Below, in pieces: positions 8,002 to 16,262 of a stretch of DNA of 64,000 nucleotides. The stretch comes from Sinomonas atrocyanea (GTDB lineage: Bacteria > Actinomycetota > Actinomycetes > Actinomycetales > Micrococcaceae): NCBI RefSeq assembly GCF_001577305.1, contig NZ_CP014518.1, forward strand, positions 620,001-684,000, in the 5' to 3' direction. The position numbers and the translations under genes were made by a program. Position 1 is the stretch's first letter; each line of letters opens with the position of its first letter. The notes beneath the pieces were generated by a model that was not told the DNA's origin, ran no database searches, and worked only from the letters and a program-made list of their open reading frames with translations.

Positions 8002-8663
8002 GCCGCCGCCTCGAGGGAGAGCAGCGCCGTCTTCGCCTCCAGGCCGCCGATGTAGCCGCCGAGGCTCCCGTCGGAGCGCAGCACCCGGTGGCACGGGATC
8101 ACGAGGGGCAGGGGATTGGTCGCGCACGCCGTGCCGACGGCGCGGACGGCCTTCGGATTCCCCACGGCCCTGGCGACCTCGGTGTAGCTCTCAGTGGCGC
8201 CGAAGGGGATCTCGCCGAGGTGGGCGAGGACGGTGCGGCGGAACCCCGCGGAGAGGCTCAGGTCCAAGGGCAGGTCGAAGCGGGTGCGTCGCCCGGCGAA
8301 GTACTCCTCGATCTCCCGGGCGGCGGAGCCCAGCCGGCCGGGAGCCTCGAGGATGCGCGGGCTCAGCCGGTCCGCAAGGGTCTGCAGGACGGTGTCCAGG
8401 CCCTCCCGTTCGAAGGCGACGCGGACCAGGCCGCGCTCGGTCGCGGCGATGAGGAGCTGGCCCAGCGGGGAGTCGACCACCCGGTAGGCCACGTCGAGCA
8501 GCCCCTCCCGGCCCGCCTCGGATGCCAGCTCGCCGCGGAGCCGCTCAAGGGTTCCCGGTTCGATGACCGTCAGGTGGGGCGCGAAGGCGAGGTCAACGGC
8601 GCCGGGCGCGAGCACGCCGGAGTCGGCGCCGGGCACGGTCGCGTCGGGGCGGGGGCGGTTCAT
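7998..8663 (-). CDS. ogt: methylated-DNA--protein-cysteine methyltransferase
   Basis: A 221-residue suicidal O6-alkylguanine repair protein. The active-site motif IPCHRV is present with the following GSLGGYIGGL loop, and upstream PFGATESYTEVARAVGNPKAVRAVGTACATNPLPL gives the helix-turn-helix DNA-binding segment. An N-terminal region of about 60 residues replaces the Ada regulatory domain: no AraC-type or Cys-rich Ada domain is visible, so this is Ogt-like, not full Ada. ATG at 8663 overlaps the sigma factor stop (ATGA) and the gene's own stop overlaps alkB (GTGA), showing a tightly packed operon. Confidence 0.94.
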   Translation of the reverse strand: MNRPRPDATVPGADSGVLAPGAVDLAFAPHLTVIEPGTLERLRGELASEAGREGLLDVAYRVVDSPLGQLLIAATERGLVRVAFEREGLDTVLQTLADRLSPRILEAPGRLGSAAREIEEYFAGRRTRFDLPLDLSLSAGFRRTVLAHLGEIPFGATESYTEVARAVGNPKAVRAVGTACATNPLPLVIPCHRVLRSDGSLGGYIGGLEAKTALLSLEAAA

Positions 8664-9166
8664 GAGTGGTCTCCTTCCGGCAGCAGGTCTGCCGAGACAA
8701 GGGTGCGCAGCTTCCTGAGCCCGTCCGCGGCGGAGCGGCGGGCAGCGGCGGCAGTGCCGCCGACGATCGCGGCGATCTCCCCGAAGGGCAGGTCGCCGAG
8801 GTAGCGGTAGGCGATGACGCGCCGCTGCTTGTCGGGCAGATGCGCGACGTGGCCCCACACGCCGTCGTCCGGCGGTGCGGGGTTCCCCAGCCGCGAGTGT
8901 CCCTCCGGCACCGCCTCGACGGGGACGGCGCGGCGCCTGGCGGCCCGGACGGCGTCAAGGGAGCGGCGATGGGCGATGGTCACGAGCCACGCCTCGACGT
9001 TGGCGTCGGGCGGCAGCTCCGGATAGGCCCGCAGCGCCGAGAGGAAGGTCTCCTGCCAGACGTCCTCGGCGTCCAGCGGGCCGACGACCGCGCGGCACAC
9101 CCGCAGCACCGAGGCTCCGTGGAGCTCGACGAGCTTTTCGAAGGGCTGTTTCGTGTCCATCACCAT
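8660..9166 (-). CDS. ECF-type RNA polymerase sigma factor heading the alkylation-repair operon
   Basis: A 168-residue sigma-70 family protein with region 2 (about 10-75; DAEDVWQETFLSALRAYPEL, VEAWLVTIAHRRSLDAVRAARRR) and region 4 (about 108-160; LPDKQRRVIAYRYLGDLPFGEIAAIVGGTAAAARRS). No anti-sigma gene adjoins it. Downstream are ogt, alkB, tag and alkA, each overlapping or within a few bases of its neighbour. The simplest reading is an alkylation-stress sigma factor that drives its own repair operon, but the trigger is not visible. Two possible ATG starts (9166, 9160) differ by two codons. Confidence 0.9.
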   Translation of the reverse strand: MVMDTKQPFEKLVELHGASVLRVCRAVVGPLDAEDVWQETFLSALRAYPELPPDANVEAWLVTIAHRRSLDAVRAARRRAVPVEAVPEGHSRLGNPAPPDDGVWGHVAHLPDKQRRVIAYRYLGDLPFGEIAAIVGGTAAAARRSAADGLRKLRTLVSADLLPEGDHS

Positions 9167-9235
9167 GAAGACGCCGGGGAGGCCGGAAATGTGAGGTCGC
9201 CGCCCGATGTCCGGACCATCATTCCATCCACGGGT

Positions 9236-9733
9236 TCAGCGGTGCTGGGCGAAGAACCCGCGCAGGAGTGCTCCGCACTCCTCCTCGAGGACGCCGGGGT
9301 AGACCTCGACCCAGTGGTTGAGGCGCCGCTCGCGGAGGATGTCGAACACGCTGCCCGCGGCGCCGGCCTTCTCGTCCCAGGCGCCGAACACCACGCGGGG
9401 GATCCGTGCCAGGACGATGGCGCCCGCGCACATCGCGCAGGGCTCGAGGGTGACCACGAGCGTGCAGTCGGCCAGGCGCCACCCGTCGCCCGCGCCGCCG
9501 TGGGCCAGGGCGGCCGCGGCCGCGCGGATGGCCTGGACCTCTGCGTGGGCCGTCGGGTCGCCGAGGGCCTCGCGCTCGTTGCGCCCCGTGGCGACCACCG
9601 CGCCGTCGGGCCCCACCACGACCGCACCGATCGGCACGTCCCCCGTGGTCTCCGCCGCCCGCGCCTGCTCGAGGGCGAGCCGCATCCACGAGGCGTGGGC
9701 ACGATCCTGCGTGTGCGGTCGGGGGGCGGGCAT
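9236..9733 (-). CDS. tadA: tRNA-specific adenosine deaminase
   Basis: A 165-residue CDA-fold deaminase producing inosine at the wobble position of tRNA-Arg(ACG); such a tRNA is encoded at 38000-38076. Zinc and catalytic motifs: HAEVQAI (His plus Glu proton shuttle) and PCAMC. GDVPIGAVVV and VVFGAWDEKAGAAGS are typical TadA sequence. ATG at 9733 (MPAPRPH) is chosen because the family begins soon after; the longer open frame upstream runs antisense to the PAP2 gene. Monocistronic, divergent from the PAP2 phosphatase gene. Confidence 0.93.
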   Translation of the reverse strand: MPAPRPHTQDRAHASWMRLALEQARAAETTGDVPIGAVVVGPDGAVVATGRNEREALGDPTAHAEVQAIRAAAAALAHGGAGDGWRLADCTLVVTLEPCAMCAGAIVLARIPRVVFGAWDEKAGAAGSVFDILRERRLNHWVEVYPGVLEEECGALLRGFFAQHR

Positions 9734-9844
9734 GGGTCCAATGATAGGTTCGGGCGCAGACAGCGCGGCCCGTGCGGCCCGGCCCCGTGGGGCCCAGCCT
9801 GGCGGCCCGCACGGGCCAGCACACCGGGGGGAGAGGAGTCGGCC

Positions 9845-10627
9845 GTGGACGGGGAAGGCGCACTGCGCCGCTGGATCGCAGGGATCGGCCGCCGGCTCGG
9901 CCCGAACGCCACGATGTGGGCGCTGCTCGCTGTCGGGGCCGCCCTCACGCTGGGGTTCTCGTGGGCCGGCGGCGAGGTGTACGAGTCCGTGGTGCAGAAG
10001 GACGAGCTCGCCGCGCTGGACCAGCCGGTGCTCGCGTGGGCCGTCTCGACCCGGACCCCGGCCCTCGACGCCGCGGTCACCGCCCTGACGAATGTCGGCG
10101 GCGGGGTGATCGCGCCCATCGTCGCCGCCGTCGCGATGGTGCTCCTGGCGGTGTGGATGCGGCACTGGCGGCCCCTCGTCCTCGTGCCCGCGGCGGCGCT
10201 CGGCTCGCTGTCCGCCACGGTCTTCGGCAAGGAGCTCACCGCGAGGGCCCGGCCGCCGCACGAGCTTGCGGTCCCGCCCTACGAGTACTCCGCGTCCTTC
10301 CCGAGCGGGCACACCCTCAATGCGACCGTGATCGCCGGGATCGTGGTCTACCTCGTCTGCCTCAGGGTCCGCAGCGCGTGGACGCGCACGGCGGTGATCT
10401 GCCTCGGCGCCGTCTACGCGCTCGCGATCGGGCTCTCCCGGGTCTTCCTCGGCCACCACTGGCTCACCGACGTGGTGGCCGCCTGGTTCCTCGGGTGCGC
10501 GTGGCTGACGGTGGTGATCATCGCCCACCAGGTCTTCCATCTGGTGCGCCGCTCGCGGGCGGAGCGGGCCGCCGCGGGGGCCGCGCCCGACGGCGGTGGC
10601 CGGGTGCCGCCGTCGTCCTCCCTCTGA
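9845..10627 (+). CDS. PAP2-family membrane phosphatase
   Basis: A 260-residue integral membrane phosphatase with the three PAP2 signature motifs: KELTARARPP (K-x6-RP), SFPSGHT (PSGH) and SRVFLGHHWLTD (SR-x5-H-x3-D). About six transmembrane helices surround them. Likely substrate: a lipid pyrophosphate such as undecaprenyl-PP, or phosphatidate; this cannot be told apart here. GTG at 9845 follows a purine-rich GGGGGGAGAGGAG stretch. The open frame extends further upstream, antisense to tadA and ogt, and that part is not considered coding. The short polar C-terminal tail is disordered. Confidence 0.9.
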   Translation: MDGEGALRRWIAGIGRRLGPNATMWALLAVGAALTLGFSWAGGEVYESVVQKDELAALDQPVLAWAVSTRTPALDAAVTALTNVGGGVIAPIVAAVAMVLLAVWMRHWRPLVLVPAAALGSLSATVFGKELTARARPPHELAVPPYEYSASFPSGHTLNATVIAGIVVYLVCLRVRSAWTRTAVICLGAVYALAIGLSRVFLGHHWLTDVVAAWFLGCAWLTVVIIAHQVFHLVRRSRAERAAAGAAPDGGGRVPPSSSL

Positions 10628-10686
10628 GGGGGAGGCGAGGGGCGGACGGGGTGAGCCTGTCGGACGGGACTGGTAGGTTCTCTGCC

Positions 10687-11322
10687 ATGCGAACTCTCGT
10701 CGTCGACCACCCCCTCGTTGCGCACAAGCTGACCGTGCTGCGGGACAAGAACACCCCCAGCCCGGTGTTCCGCCAGCTGGCCGAGGAGCTCGTGACCCTC
10801 CTGGCCTACGAGGCCACCCGCGAGGTGCGCACCGAGCCCGTGACGATCGAGACGCCGGTCACCACCACCGTGGGCACGGCCTTCACGAAGCCCACCCCCT
10901 TGGTGGTCCCCATCCTGCGCGCGGGCCTCGGCATGCTCGAGGGCATGGTCAAGCTCGTGCCGACGGCCGAGGTCGGCTTCCTCGGGATGGCCCGTGACGA
11001 GGAGACGCTCGACATCGTCACCTACGCCGAGCGGCTCCCGGAGGACCTCACCGGCCGCCAGGTGTTCGTGCTCGATCCCATGCTCGCCACCGGCGGGACC
11101 CTCAGCGAGGCCGTGAAGTTCCTCTTCCGCCGCGGCGCGAGCGATGTCACGTGCATCTGCCTGCTCGCCGCCCCCGAGGGGCTCGCGCGCCTCGAGAAGG
11201 GGCTGGGGGAGGCGAACGTGAAGATCGTGCTCGCCTCGATCGACGAGCGGCTCAACGAGAAGGCCTACATCGTCCCGGGGCTCGGCGACGCGGGCGATCG
11301 CCTCTACGGCCTGGCGAAGTAG
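10687..11322 (+). CDS. upp: uracil phosphoribosyltransferase
   Basis: A 211-residue cytosolic pyrimidine-salvage enzyme (uracil + PRPP to UMP). The N-terminal motif VVDHPLVAHKLTVLRDKNTP, ILRAGLGM, the PRPP loop LDPMLATGGT and C-terminal VPGLGDAGDRLYG are diagnostic. Length equals the family norm. ATG at 10687 is the only start consistent with the conserved N-terminus. It follows the PAP2 gene by 59 bases on the same strand. A small GC hairpin (GGGCGC/GCGCCC, 11327-11342) lies just past the stop and may act as a weak terminator between convergent genes. Confidence 0.97.
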   Translation: MRTLVVDHPLVAHKLTVLRDKNTPSPVFRQLAEELVTLLAYEATREVRTEPVTIETPVTTTVGTAFTKPTPLVVPILRAGLGMLEGMVKLVPTAEVGFLGMARDEETLDIVTYAERLPEDLTGRQVFVLDPMLATGGTLSEAVKFLFRRGASDVTCICLLAAPEGLARLEKGLGEANVKIVLASIDERLNEKAYIVPGLGDAGDRLYGLAK

Positions 11323-11347
11323 CAGGGGCGCGCTGGCGCCCGCCGTC

Positions 11348-12075
11348 CTAGGGCAGCTTCGGCAGCAGGCCGGAGAGCAGCGACGGCGGCGTGGGGGCCG
11401 GCGCCAGGTGCGGCACCGTGGGCACGGTGCTCGGGGAGAGCGACGGGTTGAGCGGCAGCTGCGGGACTCCCGGGACGCCAGCAGCCGGCGCGGGGGCGGA
11501 CGGCGTGACGGTCGACGCCGGCAGGGTCGACTTGGGCGCGATCGTCGCCGGGGCCTGGGCGTCTCCGGGCGCGGTCGTGCTGCTCGGGGCGGGCACGGCC
11601 GGCGCGACCCGGGCGGGGAGGGGCGTCTGGCCCGTTCCCGCGGGGGAGGGGGCCTGGCCGGGCCCGTTGTCCACCGCGGAAGTGCCGCCGTTGGGCCAGA
11701 GGTGGAAGCCGTCCTGCGCCACGGCGGCAGCGCCGGCCGATGCCGCGCCGGCGGTGATGGCGATGATCAGCGCGGTGGTGGCCGGACGGCCGCGGCGGCG
11801 CCGCGAGGCAGTGCGGCCGCTCCGCACGGACTCGAGGTCGACCACCGTGGCCGGCCCGGTTTCGTGCTGCGCCTCGGGCTGCTGCTCGGGGCGGAAGGCT
11901 GGGGCGCGGCGGCGAGGAGGCTGCTGAGGCGTCGGTTGGGCAGCACCGGCGCGGACTCTGCGAGCCCGCGGAGCTCGGAGAGGACCGGGCGGAGGGACTC
12001 TGCGTCCTCGGCGTCCAGTCCCTCGAGGAGCTCGTCGACGACGCCGAGGTCGTCCGGGTCAAAGGCGGAAGTCAT
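11348..12075 (-). pseudogene. membrane anti-sigma-like partner, frameshifted
   Basis: Reading starts at ATG 12075, overlapping the sigma factor stop (ATGA), and gives MTSAFDPDDLGVVDELLEGL through LSSLLAAAP in frame 1. Near 11901-11904 the coding signal moves to another frame: AFRPEQQPEAQHETGPATVVDLESVRSG, then a transmembrane helix TALIIAITAGAASAG and a Pro/Ala/Ser/Thr-rich extracellular tail to 11348. Adding one C to the 4-base C run on the coding strand (GCGCCCCAG) joins both halves into about 242 residues. Cytoplasmic acidic N-terminus, single TM and position after an ECF sigma gene suggest an anti-sigma or sigma-associated membrane protein. No ZAS zinc motif is present. Sequencing error and true mutation cannot be separated here. 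Confidence 0.7.
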
Positions 12076-12668
12076 GGCCTGCTCAGTTCTGTGGTGGGCA
12101 CGTGCGTGCGGAGTTCGTTCAGGGCCCGGCGCTGGAGCTGCTTGACCGCGCCCGGGGTCCGGCCCATGACCGCGGCCGTCTCGTCGATCGAGAGGTCCGC
12201 GACGATGCGGAGGAGGAGGACTTCGCGGTAGTCGTCGGCGAGCCGGCCGAGGAGGGCGAGCGCGCCGCTGTCGGCGACGACTGAGTCCTCGGGGGTCGTG
12301 GCCGCACGCCGTGGATCGGTCTCTGCCTCATGGGGAACCAGATAGGGGGTCCTCGCCCTGCGCCGGTGATGGTCGACGGCGCGTCCGTGGGCGATGGTGA
12401 AGGCGAGGGCCTTGGTGCCGGCCAGGCCGCCGGTGAAGCCGGGCTCCTCGTCGGTGGCGCCCTGGGTGAGCCGTGTGTAGAGGGCGAGGAAGACGTCGTG
12501 CGTCACGGCGTCGGGGTCGTCAATGCCCCGCGCGCGCAGGTAGCCCCTGACGGGCCCCGAGTACTCGCGGTAGGCGGCGGTGAAGAGTTCTTCCGGGCTG
12601 TCCTGATCGTCCGCGGCGATCACCTGCCCGGGGTCCTCGCTCGTGTGCAACCACTCCATCCTGTCCAT
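12072..12668 (-). CDS. ECF-type sigma-70 family RNA polymerase sigma factor
   Basis: About 198 residues from ATG 12668 (MDRMEW). ATG at 12659 and an upstream ATG/GTG frame to 12752 are alternatives, the latter only 15 bases after the previous gene. Region 2: YREYSGPVRGYLRARGIDDPDAVTHDVFLALYTRL and KALAFTIAHGRAVDHHRRR. Region 4: GRLADDYREVLLLRIVADLSIDETAAVMGRTPGAVKQLQRRALNELR. It is followed with ATGA overlap by the single-TM partner (frameshifted here) and preceded by an Ala-rich secreted protein. The regulon is unknown. Confidence 0.9.
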   Translation of the reverse strand: MDRMEWLHTSEDPGQVIAADDQDSPEELFTAAYREYSGPVRGYLRARGIDDPDAVTHDVFLALYTRLTQGATDEEPGFTGGLAGTKALAFTIAHGRAVDHHRRRARTPYLVPHEAETDPRRAATTPEDSVVADSGALALLGRLADDYREVLLLRIVADLSIDETAAVMGRTPGAVKQLQRRALNELRTHVPTTELSRP

Positions 12669-12767
12669 CGGTCGCGGCACGCGGTGCCCGCACGGGGCGC
12701 GTGTGCCGGTGCGTGCCGGGGCCTCCGCAAGGGCCGGCCCCGGCACGGTCAAACACCCTACCGCAGG

Positions 12768-13457
12768 TTACTGGTGCAGGGTGCTGCCGAGGTCGGACGG
12801 CACGGCGGGGGCGCTCGGGACGGCCGGGGCGCTCGGGAGGGTGCCCTGGGCCGGGACGGCCGGGACCGCGGGGAGGGCGGGGGTGCCCGGGACCGCGGCC
12901 TTGGCGGCGGACGCGGCGCTGCCGGCGGCCTGCTTCACAGCACCCGTGGCCGCCTGGGCGTCGAGGCCCTGGCAGTAGGCGGCGATGTTGGCCTGGCCCT
13001 TGGCCGCGACCTCGAGGCTCTTGAAGCCGGCGGAGGAGGCGTTGAGCGAGCCCGCGGCGTTCGCGTGGCACAGGCCCACGAGGTCGAGGTCGGCGGCGCC
13101 GGTCGAGCTGCCCTCGGTGGAGGCGGAAGCCGTGTCGGCGGCCTTCTCGGCGTCGGTGGCCGCGCCCTGGGCCTGGGAGGCGGCCTTCGTGGCGGCGTCC
13201 TTGGCCTGCGCGGCGCCCTTGGCGGCGGCGTCCTGGACCTTCTGGCCCGCAGCCGTGGCGTCGCCCTTCGCGTCGTCGAGCGCGGCCGGCGCCGGGGCGC
13301 CGAGGATCTGGTGGGCCACGCTCTGGGCCTCGGTGGGGAGGGTGCCGGTGTAGGCGGCGGTTCCCACGCCGCCGACCGTGAGGACGCCGAGCGCAGCGGC
13401 GCTCGCGGCGATCTTGCCCGACGTGAGGCCAGAGGTGATGACGGTGAGGATCGACAT
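12768..13457 (-). CDS. Ala-rich secreted or membrane-anchored protein of unknown function
   Basis: A 229-residue protein that I do not recognise. An N-terminal hydrophobic stretch (about 15-38: IAASAAALGVLTVGGVGTAAY) could be a signal anchor. The middle (about 60-110) is an Ala/Lys/Asp-rich, probably helical region with AAKGAAQAKDAATKAASQAQ-like periodicity. A small domain with two Cys follows (LVGLCHANAAG... IAAYCQGL), then a Pro/Ala/Val tail (VPAVPAQGTLPSAPAVPSAPAVP). The ATG at 13457 has an excellent Shine-Dalgarno (CCTAGGAGCC). It lies immediately upstream of the ECF sigma gene on the same strand, so it may belong to the same transcription unit. Confidence 0.75.
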   Translation of the reverse strand: MSILTVITSGLTSGKIAASAAALGVLTVGGVGTAAYTGTLPTEAQSVAHQILGAPAPAALDDAKGDATAAGQKVQDAAAKGAAQAKDAATKAASQAQGAATDAEKAADTASASTEGSSTGAADLDLVGLCHANAAGSLNASSAGFKSLEVAAKGQANIAAYCQGLDAQAATGAVKQAAGSAASAAKAAVPGTPALPAVPAVPAQGTLPSAPAVPSAPAVPSDLGSTLHQ

Positions 13458-13659
13458 GGATCGGCTCCTAGGAGGTTGAAGTCAGTGGACAGGACGCGAA
13501 CCGTGCGCCCTACACCCCTTGAACCGACGGGCGCACCGGAAAGGTCACTCGGTCCGGAGAATTTCTTTGAGGAGTCTTCTGAGAGGCTGCGGACCGGCAT
13601 GGTCCGCAGCCTGTCCGTGTGCTCTTCCTGCCCCGGACGGGCGCGCCTAGCGTGGACTC

Positions 13660-14034
13660 ATGGACTGGAAGCTCGAACTGGCCTTTATCCCTGTGAGCGA
13701 CGTCGACCGATCGATCGACTTCTACGTCAACAAGGTCGGATTCCACCTCGACTACGACCAGCGTGTCAGCGAGGACGTGCGGTTCGTGCAGATCACCCCA
13801 CCGGGGTCCGCATGCTCGATCGCGTTCGGTGAGGGCCTGTCCGAGAAGCCGCCGGGCACCGCTGCCCTGCAGGTGGTGGTCGCGGACATCGCTGCAGCGC
13901 ACGACGGGCTCGCCGCGCGCGTGGTCGACGTCAGCGACGTCCTGGTCCTCGACTGGGGCCACTTCGTGACCTTCGAGGATCCGGACGGCAACCGGTGGGC
14001 GATCCAGTACCTCCCGCAGCGCCCCAACGGCTGA
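13660..14034 (+). CDS. VOC (glyoxalase/bleomycin resistance) superfamily protein
   Basis: A 124-residue single-domain VOC protein with the pattern LAFIPVSDVDRSIDFYVNKVGFHLDYDQR ... VRFVQITPPGSACSIAFGEG ... LQVVVADIAAAHDGLAARV ... GHFVTFEDPDGNRWAIQYLP. The C-terminal FEDPDGNRW motif is typical. Members include lyases, dioxygenases and binding proteins, so no substrate is claimed. Metal ligands cannot be set with certainty. It stands alone, converging on ligD with a 6-base gap. Confidence 0.88.
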   Translation: MDWKLELAFIPVSDVDRSIDFYVNKVGFHLDYDQRVSEDVRFVQITPPGSACSIAFGEGLSEKPPGTAALQVVVADIAAAHDGLAARVVDVSDVLVLDWGHFVTFEDPDGNRWAIQYLPQRPNG

Positions 14035-14040
14035 GCCGCG

Positions 14041-16218
14041 CTACTGGTCCCCGTCCAGGACGGAGGAGAGGTCGTAGCGGACCGGCTCCTCCAGCTGGCT
14101 GTAGGTGCAGGACGCGGGCGAGCGGTCCTCGCGCCACCGCACCCATTGTGCGGTGTGCCGGAAGCGGTCGCCCTCGGTGTGGTCATAGCGCACCTCGGCC
14201 ACGCGTTCGGGCCGCAGCGGGACGAAGGAGAGGTCCTTCTTCGCGTTCCAGCGCGAGTGGGCCGCGGCCGTCGGAGTGCGCGGGATGGACTGGTCGCGGT
14301 TGTCGGGGGCCTCCTCGGCAGGCTGCGCCGAGGCCCAGGGGTGGCCGTCGAAGGTCGTGACGAGAGGCTGCAGCTCCGTGAACAGCTCGCGGCGGCGGGC
14401 CATCGGGAAGGCCCCGACGACCCCCACTGAGTGGAGCTTGCCCTGATCGTCGTGCAGGCCCAGGAGCAGGGAGCCGATGGCGTCGGGCTCGTCCTTGTAC
14501 AGCCGGTAGCCGGCCACGACGCAGTCCGCGGTCCGCTCGTGCTTCAGCTTGGACATGACCCGCTTGTCCTCGGCATAGAGCTCGTCGAGCGGCTTGGCCA
14601 CGATCCCGTCCAGGCCCGCACCCTCGAAGGCGCTGAACCATTCCAGGGCGACGGCGGGGTCCCGGGTGGCGTTCGTGAGGTACACCGGCGGCTCGGCGTC
14701 CTTCAGGGCCTCCTCGAGCGCAGCGCGCCGTTCCCGGAAGGGGCGTTCGACGTAGTTGTCGTGGCCCAGCGCGAGCAGGTCGAAGGCGACGAAGCTGGCC
14801 GGCGTGGCTGCGCTGAGCTTGGCGATGCGCGAGGCGGCAGGATGGATCCGCTGCTGCAGCGTGTCGAAGTCGAGGCGGTCCCCGGACTCCGGGTCGACCA
14901 GGATGATCTCGCCGTCGATGACGGAATGGTCGGGAAGGTTCTCCACGAAGGCGGTGACGAGCTCGGGGAAGTAGCGGGTCATGGGCAGGGCGTTGCGCGA
15001 TCCGATCTCGACCCGGTCGCCGGAGCGCCAGATGATGGCGCGGAAGCCGTCCCACTTCGGCTCGTACAGGAACTCGCCTTCGGGGAGCTTCTTGACCGGC
15101 TTGGCGAGCATGGGCCCGTAGGGAGGCGCGATGGCGGTGCCCCACTCGGCGTCGCGCTCCGCCTTGGGGGCCATGTACTCCGCGTCCGCCCGGTCGGCCT
15201 TGCGCCTGCTGGGCGGGACGCGCGGCGGTTCGCCGGGCATCTTGGGGTAGTCGGGCGGGAAGTTCAGCTCGCCGAGCCCGCGCTCGAGGTCCCGCTCCCA
15301 CAGCTCCAGTGCGCCGGCCACGTCGGCCGCCGTGCCGTCGATGCCCGCCCAGGGGCACTCCCGCTCAGCCAGGAGGCCCGGGACGGTGCGGACCGTGAAA
15401 TCCCGCGGGTCGGCGTCGGCCAGCTCGTCCCAGGTCAGCGGGGTCGAGACGGGCGCGTGCGGCAGGGGCCGGGGAGAGTAGGCGGCGGCGATCGTGCGGT
15501 CGCGGTTGGCCTGGTTGAAGTCGACGAAGACCCGCTCGCCGCGCTCCTCCTTCCACCAGGCTGTGGTGACCAGCTCCGGCAGGCGCCGCTCGAGCTCGCG
15601 GGCGATCCCGATGACGCCGTGGCGCACATCCTGGAACTCGTGCGTGGGGCGGATGCGCGCGTAGACGTGGACGCCACGGTTGCCGGAGGTCTTCGCGAAG
15701 GCGGTGAGCCCGGCCTCGGCCATGACCTCGCGGAGGGCCTGGGCCGCGACGACGGCGTCGGCGAAGGTCCGCCCCGGCTGGGGGTCCAGGTCGATCCGCA
15801 GCTCGTCCGGGTTGTCCAGGTTGGCCGTGCGCACCGGCCAGGGGTGGAAGGTCACCGTTCCCATCTGGGCGGCCCATGCGAGCGCTGCAGGCTCGTCGAA
15901 CACGAGCTGGTCGTGGCGCCGGCGTGACGGATAGGTGCACGTCACCGTCCTCAGGTAGCCCGGCGCGCCCCGCGGCGGCCGCTTGGAGAAGAACTCCTCG
16001 CCGCCGATCCCCTCAGGGAAGCGCTGCAGCGTCATGGGGCGGTCGCCGTTGAGGCGGAGGAACGGCGCCGCCACCGTGACCAGGTAGTCTGCCAGGTCGC
16101 GCTTGGTGACCGGAGCCGCGCCATCGGTGACGGGCCAGAGCACCTTGTCCGGGCTGCTCAGCTTGACCTCCCGCACACCGTCGGGGCCGTCCACGCGCAG
16201 GATCTCGGAGTCCGCCAT
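14041..16218 (-). CDS. ligD: LigD-type polymerase-ligase for NHEJ, no phosphoesterase domain
   Basis: A 725-residue two-domain protein. N-terminal LigD polymerase/primase domain (about 15-300; LSSPDKVLWP, the metal-binding IDLDPQPG near 140, TSGNRGVHVYARI, DFNQANRDRTIAAAYSPR). C-terminal ATP-dependent DNA ligase domain (about 365-715; nucleotidyl-Lys in YEPKWDGFRA near 389, VIDGEIILVD, DGIVAKPLD, MSKLKHERTADCVV). The order POL-LIG matches actinobacterial LigD, but the 3'-phosphoesterase domain of mycobacterial LigD is absent, and no Ku gene lies in the window. ATG at 16218 (MADSEILRVDG) is chosen: the longer open frame upstream is antisense-like read-through. Confidence 0.93.
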   Translation of the reverse strand: MADSEILRVDGPDGVREVKLSSPDKVLWPVTDGAAPVTKRDLADYLVTVAAPFLRLNGDRPMTLQRFPEGIGGEEFFSKRPPRGAPGYLRTVTCTYPSRRRHDQLVFDEPAALAWAAQMGTVTFHPWPVRTANLDNPDELRIDLDPQPGRTFADAVVAAQALREVMAEAGLTAFAKTSGNRGVHVYARIRPTHEFQDVRHGVIGIARELERRLPELVTTAWWKEERGERVFVDFNQANRDRTIAAAYSPRPLPHAPVSTPLTWDELADADPRDFTVRTVPGLLAERECPWAGIDGTAADVAGALELWERDLERGLGELNFPPDYPKMPGEPPRVPPSRRKADRADAEYMAPKAERDAEWGTAIAPPYGPMLAKPVKKLPEGEFLYEPKWDGFRAIIWRSGDRVEIGSRNALPMTRYFPELVTAFVENLPDHSVIDGEIILVDPESGDRLDFDTLQQRIHPAASRIAKLSAATPASFVAFDLLALGHDNYVERPFRERRAALEEALKDAEPPVYLTNATRDPAVALEWFSAFEGAGLDGIVAKPLDELYAEDKRVMSKLKHERTADCVVAGYRLYKDEPDAIGSLLLGLHDDQGKLHSVGVVGAFPMARRRELFTELQPLVTTFDGHPWASAQPAEEAPDNRDQSIPRTPTAAAHSRWNAKKDLSFVPLRPERVAEVRYDHTEGDRFRHTAQWVRWREDRSPASCTYSQLEEPVRYDLSSVLDGDQ

Positions 16219-16262
16219 GCGCCCACCGTAGCCGCAGCGGGCGCCGTTGGGGCACCCCCGAC

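Noticed and set aside
8660..9166. Anti-sigma factor partner for the alkylation-operon sigma
   Set aside because: No ORF with zinc-binding anti-sigma motif or single-TM layout lies beside it; the flanking genes are ogt and tadA.
8666..9844. N-terminal extension of the PAP2 phosphatase
   Set aside because: It runs antisense through the ogt promoter side, the sigma factor and tadA; the family start fits GTG at 9845.
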